Source: Methylobacterium sp. 10
GTDB lineage: Bacteria; Pseudomonadota; Alphaproteobacteria; Rhizobiales; Beijerinckiaceae
Reading direction: 5' to 3'
Assembly (NCBI RefSeq): GCF_000519085.1
Contig: NZ_KI912577.1
Span: 3,900,035-3,964,034, forward strand
Length of the DNA: 64,000 bases
Made by a program: the position numbers and the translations under genes. Below the pieces are notes generated by a model. The model was not told the DNA's origin. It was given only the letters and a program-made list of their open reading frames with translations, and ran no database searches. Each line of letters opens with the position of its first letter. Position 1 is the first letter of the stretch. Of the stretch, positions 18,699-28,206 are shown piece after piece.

Positions 18699-19028
18699 AT
18701 GGCCGACATCATCACCCTGACCCCCCGCGCGGCCAAGCGCATCAACGAGATCATGGGAGCCGAGCCTCCCGGCGCATCCCTGCGGATCAGCGTGAACGGC
18801 GGCGGATGCTCGGGCTTTTCCTACGCCTTCGACATCGAGCGGGCGCGTGCCGAGGACGACGTGGTGATCGAGCGGGACGGAGCCACCGTCCTCGTCGATC
18901 CGGTCTCCTTGGAATACATGAGCGGATCAACCATCGATTTCGCCAACGACCTGATCGGCCAAGCCTTCAAGATCGAGAATCCGCAGGTCACCTCCTCTTG
19001 CGGCTGCGGTACGTCGTTCTCGCTCTGA
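18699..19028 (+). CDS. erpA: Iron-sulfur cluster insertion protein ErpA (A-type carrier)
   Basis: 109 residues. The three cluster-binding cysteines are in place: [10 protein letters not shown], then the C-terminal [11 protein letters not shown]. The protein accepts an Fe-S cluster from the scaffold and passes it to apoproteins. The ATG at 18699 gives the usual length; the frame is open further upstream without family sequence. ErpA and IscA are hard to separate by sequence alone. The location beside dgt favours ErpA. Confidence 0.93.
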   Translation: MADIITLTPRAAKRINEIMGAEPPGASLRISVNGGGCSGFSYAFDIERARAEDDVVIERDGATVLVDPVSLEYMSGSTIDFANDLIGQAFKIENPQVTSSCGCGTSFSL

Positions 19029-19106
19029 GCCTTCGTCATTCCGTCACGGCACGGCGTGCGGCAGCGCGATTGCCTCGCCGTGGAAAAAGCGGCACGGATG
19101 CGGTTC

Positions 19107-19138
19107 GGCGCGGCACCGTTGCACGAAGCGCCTTTTTT
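19107..19138 (+). terminator. Possible terminator after erpA
   Basis: GGCGC (19107-19111) can pair with GCGCC (19128-19132), immediately followed by six T residues. The stem is only five base pairs with a 16-base loop, so the call rests mainly on the T-tract and the position after erpA. Confidence 0.4.
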
Positions 19139-19159
19139 CGCAGCGCCCCGGATCCGCTC

Positions 19160-21013
19160 ATGATCGTCCCACAAGGTCGTCCCTTTTTCATGCGGACGGC
19201 TGGCCTTCCGGTCTGCGCCCTCCTCATCTTCGGCGGCGGCGGCCCGATCGGCCTCTTGCTTGGCCCCTTGCCGGTCTCGGCCCAGGAAGCCGCGTCCGCC
19301 GTGCAGGACGTGACGCTCCAGAACGTGACGATGACCTTCGGCGGCACGGTCCTCACCGCGCCGCAAGTCATCGTCAGCGGGACGCGCCTGACGAAGGACG
19401 ACCTCCTTGGTCTGCTGAGATCCGGCCCCGAGCCCCTGGCCGCGCGTCTCGCGAAGTTCGATGCCGCGAGCATCGTGATCCCGGAGCTTCGCTCCGACAC
19501 CAGGATCGGGACCAAGACCCAGACCGCGACCTATCGCGACGTAACGGCCAAGGACGTGCGTGGCGGCCGCATAGCCCAGGCAAGTGCGGCCGGGTTGACG
19601 GCCGCGGAGGCCGGGGGCGAGGCGAAACACAGTGCCAGTTACGGTCGCATCGAGATGAAGGATGTCGATCTCGCCGCGATGGCGCGTCTTTACGGTGAAG
19701 CGGGCGACGCCAAGAGCCCGATGCTGCGGATCTATGGCGGCTTCTCGGCAGCCGACATTTCGATGGAGGCCGAGGGCACGGTGGTGAAGATCGCCCGTCT
19801 CGAGGGCGCCGACGTTAGCGGACGCCAGATCCCCGCGACATGGACCGGCGCGCTGGATGCGATGGCCCGCGTAGACCCCACCCAGCCCGCCTCCGCCGAC
19901 AAGGCGCGGATCCTGGGAACCGTGGCCGACCTCATCGACGGGTTCTCCGTCGGCTCGTTCCAGGCCAGCGGCCTCACGATCAATCAGACCCGTGAGGGCG
20001 AGCCCGTGGCGATGACCATGGGACGCATGGCCTTCACCTCGGGAAACCTGACCTTCGAGGATCTCGGCTTCACGGTGGGCGAAGCCAGCGGCAAGCTCTC
20101 GCGCCTGTCCTTTGCGGGCTTCTCCTTCGCCCCGACCGTGGCGGCCATGCGCAAGCTCTCGACCCAGGCCGGGGAGCCCACCGAAGCGGATTTGCGGCAG
20201 ATGACGCCGGTGCTCGGCACGCTGGCGTTCAAGGATCTGCGCCTCGACCTGCCGCCGGACGAGGTGCCCGCTTCGCCGAAGCCTCCCGCAAAGTCCCCTG
20301 GCGCCGCCTCGCCCGTGCTCCCTCCGGCAGCGACGGCGGCCACGCATATCGGCCTGCGCGACGGCGCCTTCGCCTTCGGCCCGCTGCGCGACGGCGTGCC
20401 CACCACCGGCCGGGCCAACCTCTCGGGCCTCACCCTCCCCGCCTCGGCGGTGGCCGGAATCCCGGGGCTCGGCTCCCTCGGCGCCTATGGCTACCGCGAC
20501 CTCGACCTGAACGTCGTCGCCGACACGGCCTGGAACGAGGCCGCAAAGGAACTCTCCTTCAGCGAGGTGTCCGTGTCGGGCAAGGACATGGGCCGCGTGA
20601 CAATCAACGGCACCCTCGGCGGCATCGGCCCGGCGGTGTTCGACCCCGATCCGAGCGTCTCGACCTTCGCCATGCTGGGCGCGACCGCAAAGACCTTCGA
20701 CCTGCGGATCGAGAATACCGGCCTGTTCGAGCGCTTCATCGCCTCGCAGTCGAAGAGCCTGAGCCTCAAGCCCGAGGAACTGACCCAGGAATACGTCACC
20801 GCTACTACGTTCGGCGTGCCGGCCATCCTCGGCAATTCGGCCGGGGCCAAGGCCATCGGCGCGGCCCTGGGCCAGTTCGTGACAAAGCCGGGCACGTTCC
20901 TCCTCAGCGCCAAGACGAAGAATGCCGGAGGCATCGGCATGCTCGAATTCAGCACCGCCCCGACGCCGGGCGCCGTGCTCGACAGGCTGGATGTGAGCGC
21001 GAAGGCGAACTGA
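19160..21013 (+). CDS. Secreted protein of unknown function
   Basis: 617 residues. The N-terminus is a Sec-type signal (VCALLIFGGGGPIGLLLGPLPVSAQEA) with probable cleavage after VSA; the ATG at 19190 would fit the signal even better. The mature part has no recognised domain. It is rich in beta-prone alternation and repeats phrases such as FAAD/FSAADISME, FEDLGFTVGEASGKLSRLSFAGFSFAP and LSGLTLPASAVAGIPGLGSLG, which suggests a repetitive beta-structure. A Pro-rich break occurs around residues 370-400. I do not recognise the family. It probably resides in the periplasm. Confidence 0.75.
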   Translation: MIVPQGRPFFMRTAGLPVCALLIFGGGGPIGLLLGPLPVSAQEAASAVQDVTLQNVTMTFGGTVLTAPQVIVSGTRLTKDDLLGLLRSGPEPLAARLAKFDAASIVIPELRSDTRIGTKTQTATYRDVTAKDVRGGRIAQASAAGLTAAEAGGEAKHSASYGRIEMKDVDLAAMARLYGEAGDAKSPMLRIYGGFSAADISMEAEGTVVKIARLEGADVSGRQIPATWTGALDAMARVDPTQPASADKARILGTVADLIDGFSVGSFQASGLTINQTREGEPVAMTMGRMAFTSGNLTFEDLGFTVGEASGKLSRLSFAGFSFAPTVAAMRKLSTQAGEPTEADLRQMTPVLGTLAFKDLRLDLPPDEVPASPKPPAKSPGAASPVLPPAATAATHIGLRDGAFAFGPLRDGVPTTGRANLSGLTLPASAVAGIPGLGSLGAYGYRDLDLNVVADTAWNEAAKELSFSEVSVSGKDMGRVTINGTLGGIGPAVFDPDPSVSTFAMLGATAKTFDLRIENTGLFERFIASQSKSLSLKPEELTQEYVTATTFGVPAILGNSAGAKAIGAALGQFVTKPGTFLLSAKTKNAGGIGMLEFSTAPTPGAVLDRLDVSAKAN

Positions 21014-21079
21014 CGACGGGCGAGGATCGCCTACGTCTCCCCTCCCCCGTTGCGGGGTGGAGAAGCGCCTGAACCTGGA

Positions 21080-22231
21080 TCACTCCAGCGTGCGCACCAC
21101 GATCCGCCCGCCCTCGGCCGACAGGGCGAGGCGGCCGGCCTTGAGGGCCAGCGCCTTCTCGCCGAACAGTGTCCGGCGCCAGCCGTGCAGGACGGCGATA
21201 TCGGCCTCGTCGTCTTCGGCGATGGCTTCGAGGTCATCTATCGTGGCGACGATCTTGGGCGCCACGTCCTCGGCCTCGCAGACCGCTTTAAGCAGCACCT
21301 TCAGCAATTCCACCACGGCGCCGTTGCCGCCCCGGCCCCGGCTGCGCTCGGGCAGGACGATATCGGACAGGTCGCGCTGGAAGCCGCGCTCCACGGCGGC
21401 GAGGATATCAGCTCCGGTCCGCGAGCGCTCGAAGCCCGCCGGGATCGAGCGCAGGCGCCCCAGGGCCTCGACGCCGCGCGGAGCGGAGGTGGCGATGTCG
21501 ATCACCGCCTCGTCCTTCAGGATGCGCCCGCGCGGGACGTTGCGTGTCTGCGCTTCGCGCTCGCGCCAGGCGGCGACCTCGGCCAGCACCGCGATCTCGC
21601 GCGGCTTGCGCATGCGGCCGGACAACCGGCGCCAGGCCTGGGCCGGGTCGGCCTTGTAGGTCTCCGGCGAGGTGAGGACGCTCATCTCCTCGTCGAGCCA
21701 CTCGCCGCGATCGGTGGAGAGGAGCTGCCCCGCAAGTACCTCGTAGACCTTCACCAGGTGGGTCACGTCGGAGAGGGCGTAGCTCGACTGGGCGTCGGAG
21801 AGCGGGCGGCGCGACCAGTCGGTGAAGCGGGAGGATTTGTCGATCTTGGCCTTGGCCACGTCGTTGACGAGTTGCTCGTAGGAGACTGAGTCGCCGTAGC
21901 CGCAGACCATGGCGGCGACCTGCGTATCGAAGAAGGGCTGCGGTAGCAGCCCGCCGAGCAGCCAGATGATCTCGAGATCCTGGCGCGCCGAGTGGAACAC
22001 CTTGACCACGCCCTCGTCGGCCATCAGCGCGAAGAACGGGCCGAGGTCTATGTCGGGGGACAGCGGGTCGACGAGCACCCCAGACCCGTCCGGCCCCGCC
22101 ATCTGGATGAGGCAGAGTTTGGGGTAGTAGGTCGTCTCTCGCATGAACTCCGTGTCGACGGTGACGAACGGCTGTCCGGCGAAACGGCTGCAGGCCTCGG
22201 CGAGGGCCGGCGTGGTGGCGATGAGATCCAT
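21080..22231 (-). CDS. rnd: Ribonuclease D
   Basis: 383 residues. The 3'-5' exonuclease domain shows the DEDDy residues in FVTVDTEFMRETTYYP, VFHSARQDLEIIWLL and SSYALSDVTHLVKVYEVL. An HRDC domain of about 75 residues follows in the middle (LAEVAAWREREAQTRNVPRG). RNase D trims the 3' ends of tRNA and other stable RNAs. It is close to aspS but on the opposite strand, with a small gene between them. Confidence 0.95.
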   Translation of the reverse strand: MDLIATTPALAEACSRFAGQPFVTVDTEFMRETTYYPKLCLIQMAGPDGSGVLVDPLSPDIDLGPFFALMADEGVVKVFHSARQDLEIIWLLGGLLPQPFFDTQVAAMVCGYGDSVSYEQLVNDVAKAKIDKSSRFTDWSRRPLSDAQSSYALSDVTHLVKVYEVLAGQLLSTDRGEWLDEEMSVLTSPETYKADPAQAWRRLSGRMRKPREIAVLAEVAAWREREAQTRNVPRGRILKDEAVIDIATSAPRGVEALGRLRSIPAGFERSRTGADILAAVERGFQRDLSDIVLPERSRGRGGNGAVVELLKVLLKAVCEAEDVAPKIVATIDDLEAIAEDDEADIAVLHGWRRTLFGEKALALKAGRLALSAEGGRIVVRTLE

Positions 22232-22337
22232 GAGAGCCGGCTATATCGGAGGTTGACGCGCGAGGCGAGATCGTATCTCGCGCCGCGCGCGGCTATCCCC
22301 GACATCCCTGCCTGGATCCTTTGCCCCGGATCCCTCC

Positions 22338-22763
22338 TCAGGCGGCGTGCTTGCGGGACCGGACCAGGCGGGCGAGGCTACGCACCAGTTCGGCACGCTC
22401 GCGCTTCTGCGCCTCGGCACGGGTCAAAAGCCAGTCGAGGATGCCGGCATTCATCCGCGGTCCGCCCTCCTCGGTCAGGCGCCGGATGCGATCCACCCGG
22501 AAGCCGCGATAACCGCCGCGTGCGCGGTCGATGCCGCCCAGGAGCGTCCGGCCGGGTCCAAGCCTCAACTCGCGCGCGTCGAGGGCACGCGTGCTCCAGA
22601 GACCACGGGAATCCTCGTAGACGATCTCGAACCGGCCTTCGAGCGGCAGGACTTGCCACGCGGCGTGCTTGTGCTTGCCCCGTTCCGCGGCCTTCCCGCG
22701 TGCGGAAGGAGCCGCAGCGGCCTCGTTCAAAATGTCGAAAAACGCGTTCGCAATCATGGACAT
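22338..22763 (-). CDS. Hypothetical protein with WYL-like core
   Basis: 141 residues. The middle reads [18 protein letters not shown], then [22 protein letters not shown]. This resembles the ligand-binding core of WYL domains, which sense nucleotides or nucleic acids. The final 40 residues are a basic helix. There is no DNA-binding domain, so it is not a typical WYL regulator. GGGAGA lies upstream of the start. The gene diverges from aspS. Confidence 0.6.
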   Translation of the reverse strand: MSMIANAFFDILNEAAAAPSARGKAAERGKHKHAAWQVLPLEGRFEIVYEDSRGLWSTRALDARELRLGPGRTLLGGIDRARGGYRGFRVDRIRRLTEEGGPRMNAGILDWLLTRAEAQKRERAELVRSLARLVRSRKHAA

Positions 22764-22946
22764 GATATGGGGATTCTCCCTCGTTTTCGGAAGGTCCCTC
22801 CCCCTTCGCCCCCCCCGGCGGTACCCGTTCCGGGCTCATCCCGGCTCCCGCTCGGGGGCTTCGCTGCGCGATCTCGCGAGATCGCCTTCGCCTTGACTTG
22901 CCCGCCCTCGCGTGAATGGTGCGCCGCTCAATCTGAAGAGCCCGTC

Positions 22947-24761
22947 ATGCACCGTTATCGTACCCATACCTGCGGGGCCCTCCGCCCGTCCGACGTCGGC
23001 GAGACCGTTCGCCTTTCCGGCTGGTGCCACCGCATCCGCGACCATGGCGGCGTGCTCTTCATCGACCTGCGCGACCATTACGGCCGCACCCAATGTGTGG
23101 TCGATTCCGATTCGAAGGCGTTCAAGACGGCGAACCTCGCCCGCTCCGAATGGGTGATCCGCATCGACGGGCGCGTGCGCACCCGCCCCGCCGGTACCGA
23201 GAATGCCGACCTGCCCACCGGCACGGTGGAGGTCTACATCGACGACATCGAGGTTCTCGGCCCCGCCGGCGAACTGCCGGTGCCGGTCTTCGGCGACCAG
23301 GACTACCCGGAGGAGACGCGGCTCAAGTACCGTTTCCTCGACCTGCGCCGCGACAAGCTCCACGCCAACATCATGAAGCGCGGCGCGATTATCGATTCGC
23401 TCCGCCGCCGCATGCGTGAGGGCGGCTTCTTCGAGTTCCAGACGCCGATCCTCACCGCCTCGAGCCCGGAAGGGGCGCGCGACTACCTGGTGCCCTCCCG
23501 CGTGCACCCCGGAAAATTCTACGCGCTGCCGCAGGCGCCCCAGCAGTTCAAACAGCTGACGATGATCGCGGGCTTCGACCGCTACTTCCAGATCGCCCCG
23601 TGTTTTCGCGACGAGGATGCCCGCGCCGACCGGTCGCCGGGCGAGTTCTACCAGCTCGATATCGAGATGAGCTTCGTCACCCAGGAGGACGTGTTCCAGT
23701 CGGTGGAGCCTGTCCTGCGCAGCGTCTTCGAGGAATTCGCGGACGGCAAGCGCGTCACGGGGGAATTCCCACGCATTCCCTATGCCGAGGCGATGCTGAA
23801 ATACGGCGTCGACAAGCCGGACCTGCGCAACCCGCTGATCATCGCCGACGTGACGGGCGAATTCGCCCGCGACGAGGTCGAGTTCAAGGCGTTCAAGGGC
23901 GTGATCAAGTCCGGCGGCGTGGTCCGCGCGATCCCCGCCACGGGGGCCGCGACGCAACCGCGCTCCTTCTTCGACAAGCTCAACGACTTTGCCCGCGCCG
24001 AGGGCGCGCCGGGCCTCGGCTACATCATCTTCGAGGACGACAACGGCACGGTCACCGGCAAGGGCCCGATCGCCAAATTCATCCCTTCGGAGATCCAGGC
24101 CCTCATCCGCGAAAAGACCGGCACGAAGGCCGGCGACGCGGTGTTCTTCTCCGCCGGCACCGAGGCGAAGGCCGCAGCGTTGGCCGGCAAGGCCCGCATC
24201 CGCATCGGCGACGAATTGAACCTGTCCGACAAGGACCAGTTCGCATTCTGCTGGATCACCGACTTCCCGATGTACGAGTGGAACGAGGACGAGAAGCGGA
24301 TCGATTTCTCCCACAACCCGTTCTCGATGCCGAACTTCGACCGCGAGGAGTTCCTCGCCCTCGATCCGACCGAGTCCGAGACGATCCTCGGCATCAAGGC
24401 GTTCCAGTACGACATCGTCTGCAACGGCACGGAGTTGTCCTCCGGCGCGATCCGGAACCATCGCCCCGACGTGATGGAGAAGGCCTTCGGCATCGCCGGC
24501 TACGGCGTCGAGGTGCTCGAGGAAAAGTTCGGCGGCATGCTCAACGCGCTGAAGCTCGGCGCCCCGCCGCACGGTGGCATCGCACCGGGAATCGACCGCA
24601 TCGTCATGCTGCTCTGCGGCGAGCAGAACCTGCGCGAGGTGGTGCTGTTCCCGATGAACCAGCGCGCCGAGGACCTGATGATGGGCGCCCCTGCCGAGGC
24701 GACTCCGAAGCAGCTGCGCGAGCTGCACATCCGCCTCAACCTGCCCGAAAAGCAGGGCTGA
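22947..24761 (+). CDS. aspS: Aspartyl-tRNA synthetase (probably non-discriminating)
   Basis: 604 residues from the ATG at 22947. An N-terminal OB fold ([19 protein letters not shown]) is followed by class II motif 2 ([19 protein letters not shown]), a bacterial GAD insertion, and motif 3 ([14 protein letters not shown]). The length is that of bacterial AspRS. GatCAB is encoded at 52-56 kb, so this enzyme may also charge tRNA-Asn with Asp for later amidation, as in many alphaproteobacteria; that is inference. Confidence 0.97.
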   Translation: MHRYRTHTCGALRPSDVGETVRLSGWCHRIRDHGGVLFIDLRDHYGRTQCVVDSDSKAFKTANLARSEWVIRIDGRVRTRPAGTENADLPTGTVEVYIDDIEVLGPAGELPVPVFGDQDYPEETRLKYRFLDLRRDKLHANIMKRGAIIDSLRRRMREGGFFEFQTPILTASSPEGARDYLVPSRVHPGKFYALPQAPQQFKQLTMIAGFDRYFQIAPCFRDEDARADRSPGEFYQLDIEMSFVTQEDVFQSVEPVLRSVFEEFADGKRVTGEFPRIPYAEAMLKYGVDKPDLRNPLIIADVTGEFARDEVEFKAFKGVIKSGGVVRAIPATGAATQPRSFFDKLNDFARAEGAPGLGYIIFEDDNGTVTGKGPIAKFIPSEIQALIREKTGTKAGDAVFFSAGTEAKAAALAGKARIRIGDELNLSDKDQFAFCWITDFPMYEWNEDEKRIDFSHNPFSMPNFDREEFLALDPTESETILGIKAFQYDIVCNGTELSSGAIRNHRPDVMEKAFGIAGYGVEVLEEKFGGMLNALKLGAPPHGGIAPGIDRIVMLLCGEQNLREVVLFPMNQRAEDLMMGAPAEATPKQLRELHIRLNLPEKQG

Positions 24762-24785
24762 GGAACGTCCGCCGGGCCGGCTGCG

Positions 24786-25655
24786 ATGCCCTCCCTCGTC
24801 GCCGTCGTCGTCAGCCATGACAGCGCCCACGCGCTGCCGGCCTGTCTCACGGCGCTCGCCGCCGAGCACGTGCCGGCCATCGTCGTGGACAATGCGAGCC
24901 GCGACGAGTCGGCGGCGGTGGCCGAGGCGGCCGGCGCCAGGGTGGTGCGTAATGCCCGCAACGAGGGCTACGGCCGCGCCAACACCCTTGGAATCCGCGC
25001 CGCCGAGCGGGCCGAGCGCGTGCTCATCCTCAACCCCGACATCGTGCTGCAGGCGGGCGCGGTCGATGCGTTGCTGCGCGCGGCTGCCGCCTATCCCGAG
25101 GCCGGCCTGCTGGCGCCGCGCCTGATGGAGCCGGACGGGCGCTTCTTCTACCAGCCCCGTTCGCTGCTGGCGCCCTACCTGACCAATCCAGCCGGCAACC
25201 GCGCCTCGCCAGAGGGGGACGCCTGCGCGCCGTTCCTTTCGGGCGCCTGCCTGATGATCCGGCGGGACCTGTTTCTTGCCCTTGGCGGGTTCGATCCGAA
25301 CATCTTCCTGTTCTACGAGGACGACGACCTCTGCCGCCGGGTCGCCGATTCCGGCCGCTCCCTGGTCCATGTCCACGGCGCAGTCGCCCTGCACGGGCGC
25401 GGGCGCTCGTCGGCGCCGGAGCCCGGCCGGGTGTTCCGCACCCGCTGGCACCAGGCCTGGTCGCGGGCCTATGTCTCGCGCAAGTACGGGCTTCCCGATC
25501 CGAGCCCCTGGATGCTCGCCGTGAACGCCCCGAAGGCGGCGTTGGCATCCCTGAGCTTCCGCCGTCCACTGATCGAGCGCTATGCCGGCTCTGCGGCGGG
25601 CGCTCTCGCGTCCCTGCAAGGCCGCACCGCGCTCGCTTGGGAAGGGCTGGCATGA
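24786..25655 (+). CDS. Family 2 glycosyltransferase
   Basis: 289 residues, GT-A fold. The nucleotide-sugar site is VVVSHDSAHALPACL then VVDNASRDES. The metal-binding DxD-like region is ILNPDIVL. The catalytic-side motif is LFYEDDDLCRRV. It resembles rhamnosyltransferase-like GT2 enzymes of polysaccharide assembly. The start lies 24 bp after the aspS stop. Donor and acceptor cannot be told. Confidence 0.9.
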   Translation: MPSLVAVVVSHDSAHALPACLTALAAEHVPAIVVDNASRDESAAVAEAAGARVVRNARNEGYGRANTLGIRAAERAERVLILNPDIVLQAGAVDALLRAAAAYPEAGLLAPRLMEPDGRFFYQPRSLLAPYLTNPAGNRASPEGDACAPFLSGACLMIRRDLFLALGGFDPNIFLFYEDDDLCRRVADSGRSLVHVHGAVALHGRGRSSAPEPGRVFRTRWHQAWSRAYVSRKYGLPDPSPWMLAVNAPKAALASLSFRRPLIERYAGSAAGALASLQGRTALAWEGLA

Positions 25656-25948
25656 GCCTGCTCAATCCGACGGCCGCCCTGACCCGCGCCGTCGCCGGTA
25701 TCGCAGCACAGGGCTTCGCCGTCGTCGCCAGAAACACGCGCGGCGACAGTGTCTATCTCAAGCCGGAGGGCAGCGCCTTCGCGTTGCGCGTCTCGAACCA
25801 TGCGCGAACCCCGAAGCAGCGGGCGAACCACCCGGATTCGGTGACGAGCCTCGTCATCCGACAGCCGAAGACGGCGGCCCAGGTGGATGCCCTGGTGGCG
25901 GAGGCCCTGCGGAATTTCGCGGGCGAGTGCCGCAAGCGGGAGGGTTGA
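25652..25948 (+). CDS. Small hypothetical protein coupled to the glycosyltransferase
   Basis: 98 residues. Its ATG overlaps the stop of the glycosyltransferase gene (ATGA), so it is probably a real, translationally coupled gene. The protein is basic and soluble, with the stretch ALRVSNHARTPKQRANHPDSV near the middle. I recognise no family. Confidence 0.65.
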   Translation: MSLLNPTAALTRAVAGIAAQGFAVVARNTRGDSVYLKPEGSAFALRVSNHARTPKQRANHPDSVTSLVIRQPKTAAQVDALVAEALRNFAGECRKREG

Positions 25949-26061
25949 AGCCGGACGGTTTCGACCCCGCGCCCTGAGCCATCGTTCGCCCGCACCTCAT
26001 GCCGAACTTGCCGGAGCGGTCTTATAGGACGGCCATCGCACCATCGAAAAATAGGTTTTTA

Positions 26062-26090
26062 TTGCTATTAACGGATTTATGTGCTAAACA
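26062..26090 (+). promoter_or_regulatory. Candidate sigma-70 promoter of the toxin/immunity-like pair
   Basis: TTGCTA (26062-26067), a 17-base spacer and TAAACA (26085-26090) lie in a strikingly AT-rich patch (about 26044-26092), 34 bp before the ATG at 26125. The surrounding chromosome is very GC-rich, so the patch stands out. Confidence 0.5.
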
Positions 26091-26124
26091 ATGGACCCTG
26101 CCACGTGCGCTGGGAACGTCACCG

Positions 26125-27180
26125 ATGTCGCGACTCGACACCCGCAGACAGCGTCTCGCTGCGATCCGCTCCGATCTGGCTGAGCTTGCCGTCGAGGTCG
26201 AACTGATCCGCGTCGAGCGCGTCCTTGCCCGCAAGTACAGCCCCGATCAGCCACGCGAGCCAGCCGGCCAGCCCGGTGGCGGACGTTGGGCATCGGGACA
26301 TGGCGGATCGGACGGTCCGGCAACGATGGGTTCCCCTGGTTCACACGATTCGCCGGCCACCGAAGAGGTCGTCGCCGAGGACGGATCGCGCGTTCTCTCG
26401 CTCCGCATCCGGAGCCATCCCTCCCAGGACTGGGACGAGCAGCACACCGTCACAGCGCCGGACGGCACGCGGACCGTCTTCGAAATGTCGGGCCGCACTC
26501 AGACGGTCCGCGATGGCGAGACCGGCGAGATCCTCTCCCGCAGCACCCTGAGCGGCAATCGGGTGGAGCCGGAAGCGTTCGTACAGGATGCGAGGGCTCC
26601 CCATCCTCCGGGAAAGGCGAAGCTCGCGGAGCTGGCTGAAGCCGCCAGAACATTGCTGTCCGTTCTGGCCGGCCGCAGTGGTTCCGGTGACACTGCGGTC
26701 TTCGTGGCACCAGCCAGCGAATATATTTCCGGCGATGGACCGAACGACCCCGTCATATGGGTTGGCGGGGTCGATCAGGATGAACTCGACAACGCCTGTC
26801 CCCGCAACGGAGAAGTACAGGCGATCCTGGATCAGTCGGCTGCGGAGGTGAAGGCATGGGGCCACTTCACGGGCCCGCAGGATTACGGGAACAAAGTCCA
26901 TGCCCTCGCAGCCGCCAAGATCCGTGCTTTGCAAGACCCGAACTTGGTGGCGGAAACATCGTACCTAGCGAATCCGATGCCCGATGTACCTTACGGCACG
27001 TTAGGATCCTATCGTCTTGATGCGTTGGAAAACACGATCCCCACTACCGTCTGTGTCTATGATCACAAGACGGGCGACAGGGGATTGAGGCCAAGGCGCG
27101 CAGTCGACATTGGATACATGGTCAAGAAGAATTTTCCTCACGCAAAGAATATCATCTTGATAGAGGTAAGACCCAGGTGA
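26125..27180 (+). CDS. Putative polymorphic toxin-like protein (unknown family)
   Basis: 351 residues from the ATG at 26125, which has GGGAAC upstream. An N-terminal helical part carries RKYSPDQPREPAGQPGGGRW, a motif I associate with phage head-morphogenesis and polymorphic-toxin proteins of Rhizobiales. A middle region follows with VTAPDGTRTVFEMSGRTQTV, a repetitive carrier-like beta segment. The C-terminal ~110 residues (VKAWGHFTGPQDYGNKVHA, then CVYDHKTGDRGLRPRR, ending KNIILIEVRPR) form a compact globular domain. The D-x-K pattern in YDHKTG could be part of a nuclease site, but that is speculation. It has no signal peptide. Its stop shares a base with the start of the next gene. Confidence 0.6.
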   Translation: MSRLDTRRQRLAAIRSDLAELAVEVELIRVERVLARKYSPDQPREPAGQPGGGRWASGHGGSDGPATMGSPGSHDSPATEEVVAEDGSRVLSLRIRSHPSQDWDEQHTVTAPDGTRTVFEMSGRTQTVRDGETGEILSRSTLSGNRVEPEAFVQDARAPHPPGKAKLAELAEAARTLLSVLAGRSGSGDTAVFVAPASEYISGDGPNDPVIWVGGVDQDELDNACPRNGEVQAILDQSAAEVKAWGHFTGPQDYGNKVHALAAAKIRALQDPNLVAETSYLANPMPDVPYGTLGSYRLDALENTIPTTVCVYDHKTGDRGLRPRRAVDIGYMVKKNFPHAKNIILIEVRPR

Positions 27181-27872
27181 TGACCACAGCGCGTCAGATA
27201 GAAAGGATTTTCGCTCCCCTGATCAAGAGAAACGAAGGCTTGGTTGTGTCGAGCGCAGGATTCATCTGGCTGACGCCGGTTCACCACGTGGCATGCCGTG
27301 TGTTGATCGAGCGCAGTTCTGACGCCGACATTTGCTGGCCTCAATGGGCACTGCTGCACACGTTCATTCCCGGCTGGAACCTTTCGATCAGCATAGGAGA
27401 GCGTGGGCAACTCCAGCGGCCGGCCTCCTCGAAGGAGCGCTTCTGGCGTTGGTCCGACCCGTCGATGATCGACGATGCAGTGTCCGTCATTGAGACGGAA
27501 GCACTCCCCCTCCTGCACTCAATGAGGAAACTCGAAGCGTTCGCGGACCTCTTCGAGGATGGCGACTATCGCCGCCGTCGTGAATGGCCGGTGGATCGAA
27601 TGATCTTCGAGATCGCACTAGGTAACCTCGATGCGGCGCGGGCAATCTGGCACGGTCTGGCGCCGGACAATCGCGAGAACAGGCATCCGGATTCCGACTC
27701 TTTTCAGCAGACCCGCAACAAGATCCTCGCCGTTGCCGACCCGCTCCTCGCCGGAGACCGGGCTGCCCTCGCCACGATCCTTCACGGCTGGGAAGCCGCC
27801 AACATCCGTGGCACGAAGATCGAGCCCTATTGGGAGCCGACGCCGTTCCCGCTGGAGACGGCGCCGGGCTGA
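27180..27872 (+). CDS. Putative immunity partner (unknown family)
   Basis: 230 residues. The ATG overlaps the upstream stop as TGATG; a GTG one codon earlier is also open. The N-terminal half (IERIFAPLIKRNEGLVVSSA, WALLHTFIPGWNLSISIG) resembles the small DUF4304-type proteins often found beside toxin genes, and the C-terminal half is helical. It is soluble, without signal or membrane segment. The tight coupling to a toxin-like gene and the Trp-rich composition (WPQW, FWRW) suggest an inhibitor. Function is inferred from context only. Confidence 0.55.
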   Translation: MTTARQIERIFAPLIKRNEGLVVSSAGFIWLTPVHHVACRVLIERSSDADICWPQWALLHTFIPGWNLSISIGERGQLQRPASSKERFWRWSDPSMIDDAVSVIETEALPLLHSMRKLEAFADLFEDGDYRRRREWPVDRMIFEIALGNLDAARAIWHGLAPDNRENRHPDSDSFQQTRNKILAVADPLLAGDRAALATILHGWEAANIRGTKIEPYWEPTPFPLETAPG

Positions 27873-27878
27873 GCTGTC

Positions 27879-28130
27879 TCAGCCTTCGCTGGAATCGTCG
27901 CGAAAATACGGCTCGACCGGGCCCTTCAGCTTCACCGTCATCGGGTTGCCGGCGCGGTCGAGGGTCTTGCCGGCCGACAGGCGGACCCAGCCTTCGCTGA
28001 CGCAATATTCCTCGACATTGGTCTTCTCGACGCCCTTGAAGCGGATGCCGATGCCGCGTTCCAGGATGGCCTCGTTGTAGAACGGGCTGGTCGGGTTCAC
28101 CGCGAGGCGGTCGGGAGGCGTGTCGGACAT
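27879..28130 (-). CDS. DUF3297 family protein
   Basis: 83 residues from the ATG at 28130. The stretch NPTSPFYNEAILERGIGIRF, followed by VEEYCVSEGWVRLSAGKT and GNPMTVKLKGPVEPYF, covers the whole of this short conserved family. Its function is not known to me. It converges with the putative immunity gene, only six bases apart, so the accessory pair ends directly at this core gene. Confidence 0.85.
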   Translation of the reverse strand: MSDTPPDRLAVNPTSPFYNEAILERGIGIRFKGVEKTNVEEYCVSEGWVRLSAGKTLDRAGNPMTVKLKGPVEPYFRDDSSEG

Positions 28131-28206
28131 CGGCGTTGCCTTGGGAATCGATGATCGGGGTCGAGCGATCGTTGACGCGTCGGGACGAAGGGTCCGGGTA
28201 AGCGAT

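Noticed and set aside
22836..25619. A 927-codon open frame on the minus strand opposite aspS and the glycosyltransferase
   Set aside because: Both genes on the plus strand have full catalytic motifs; the minus frame has none and reflects high third-position GC.
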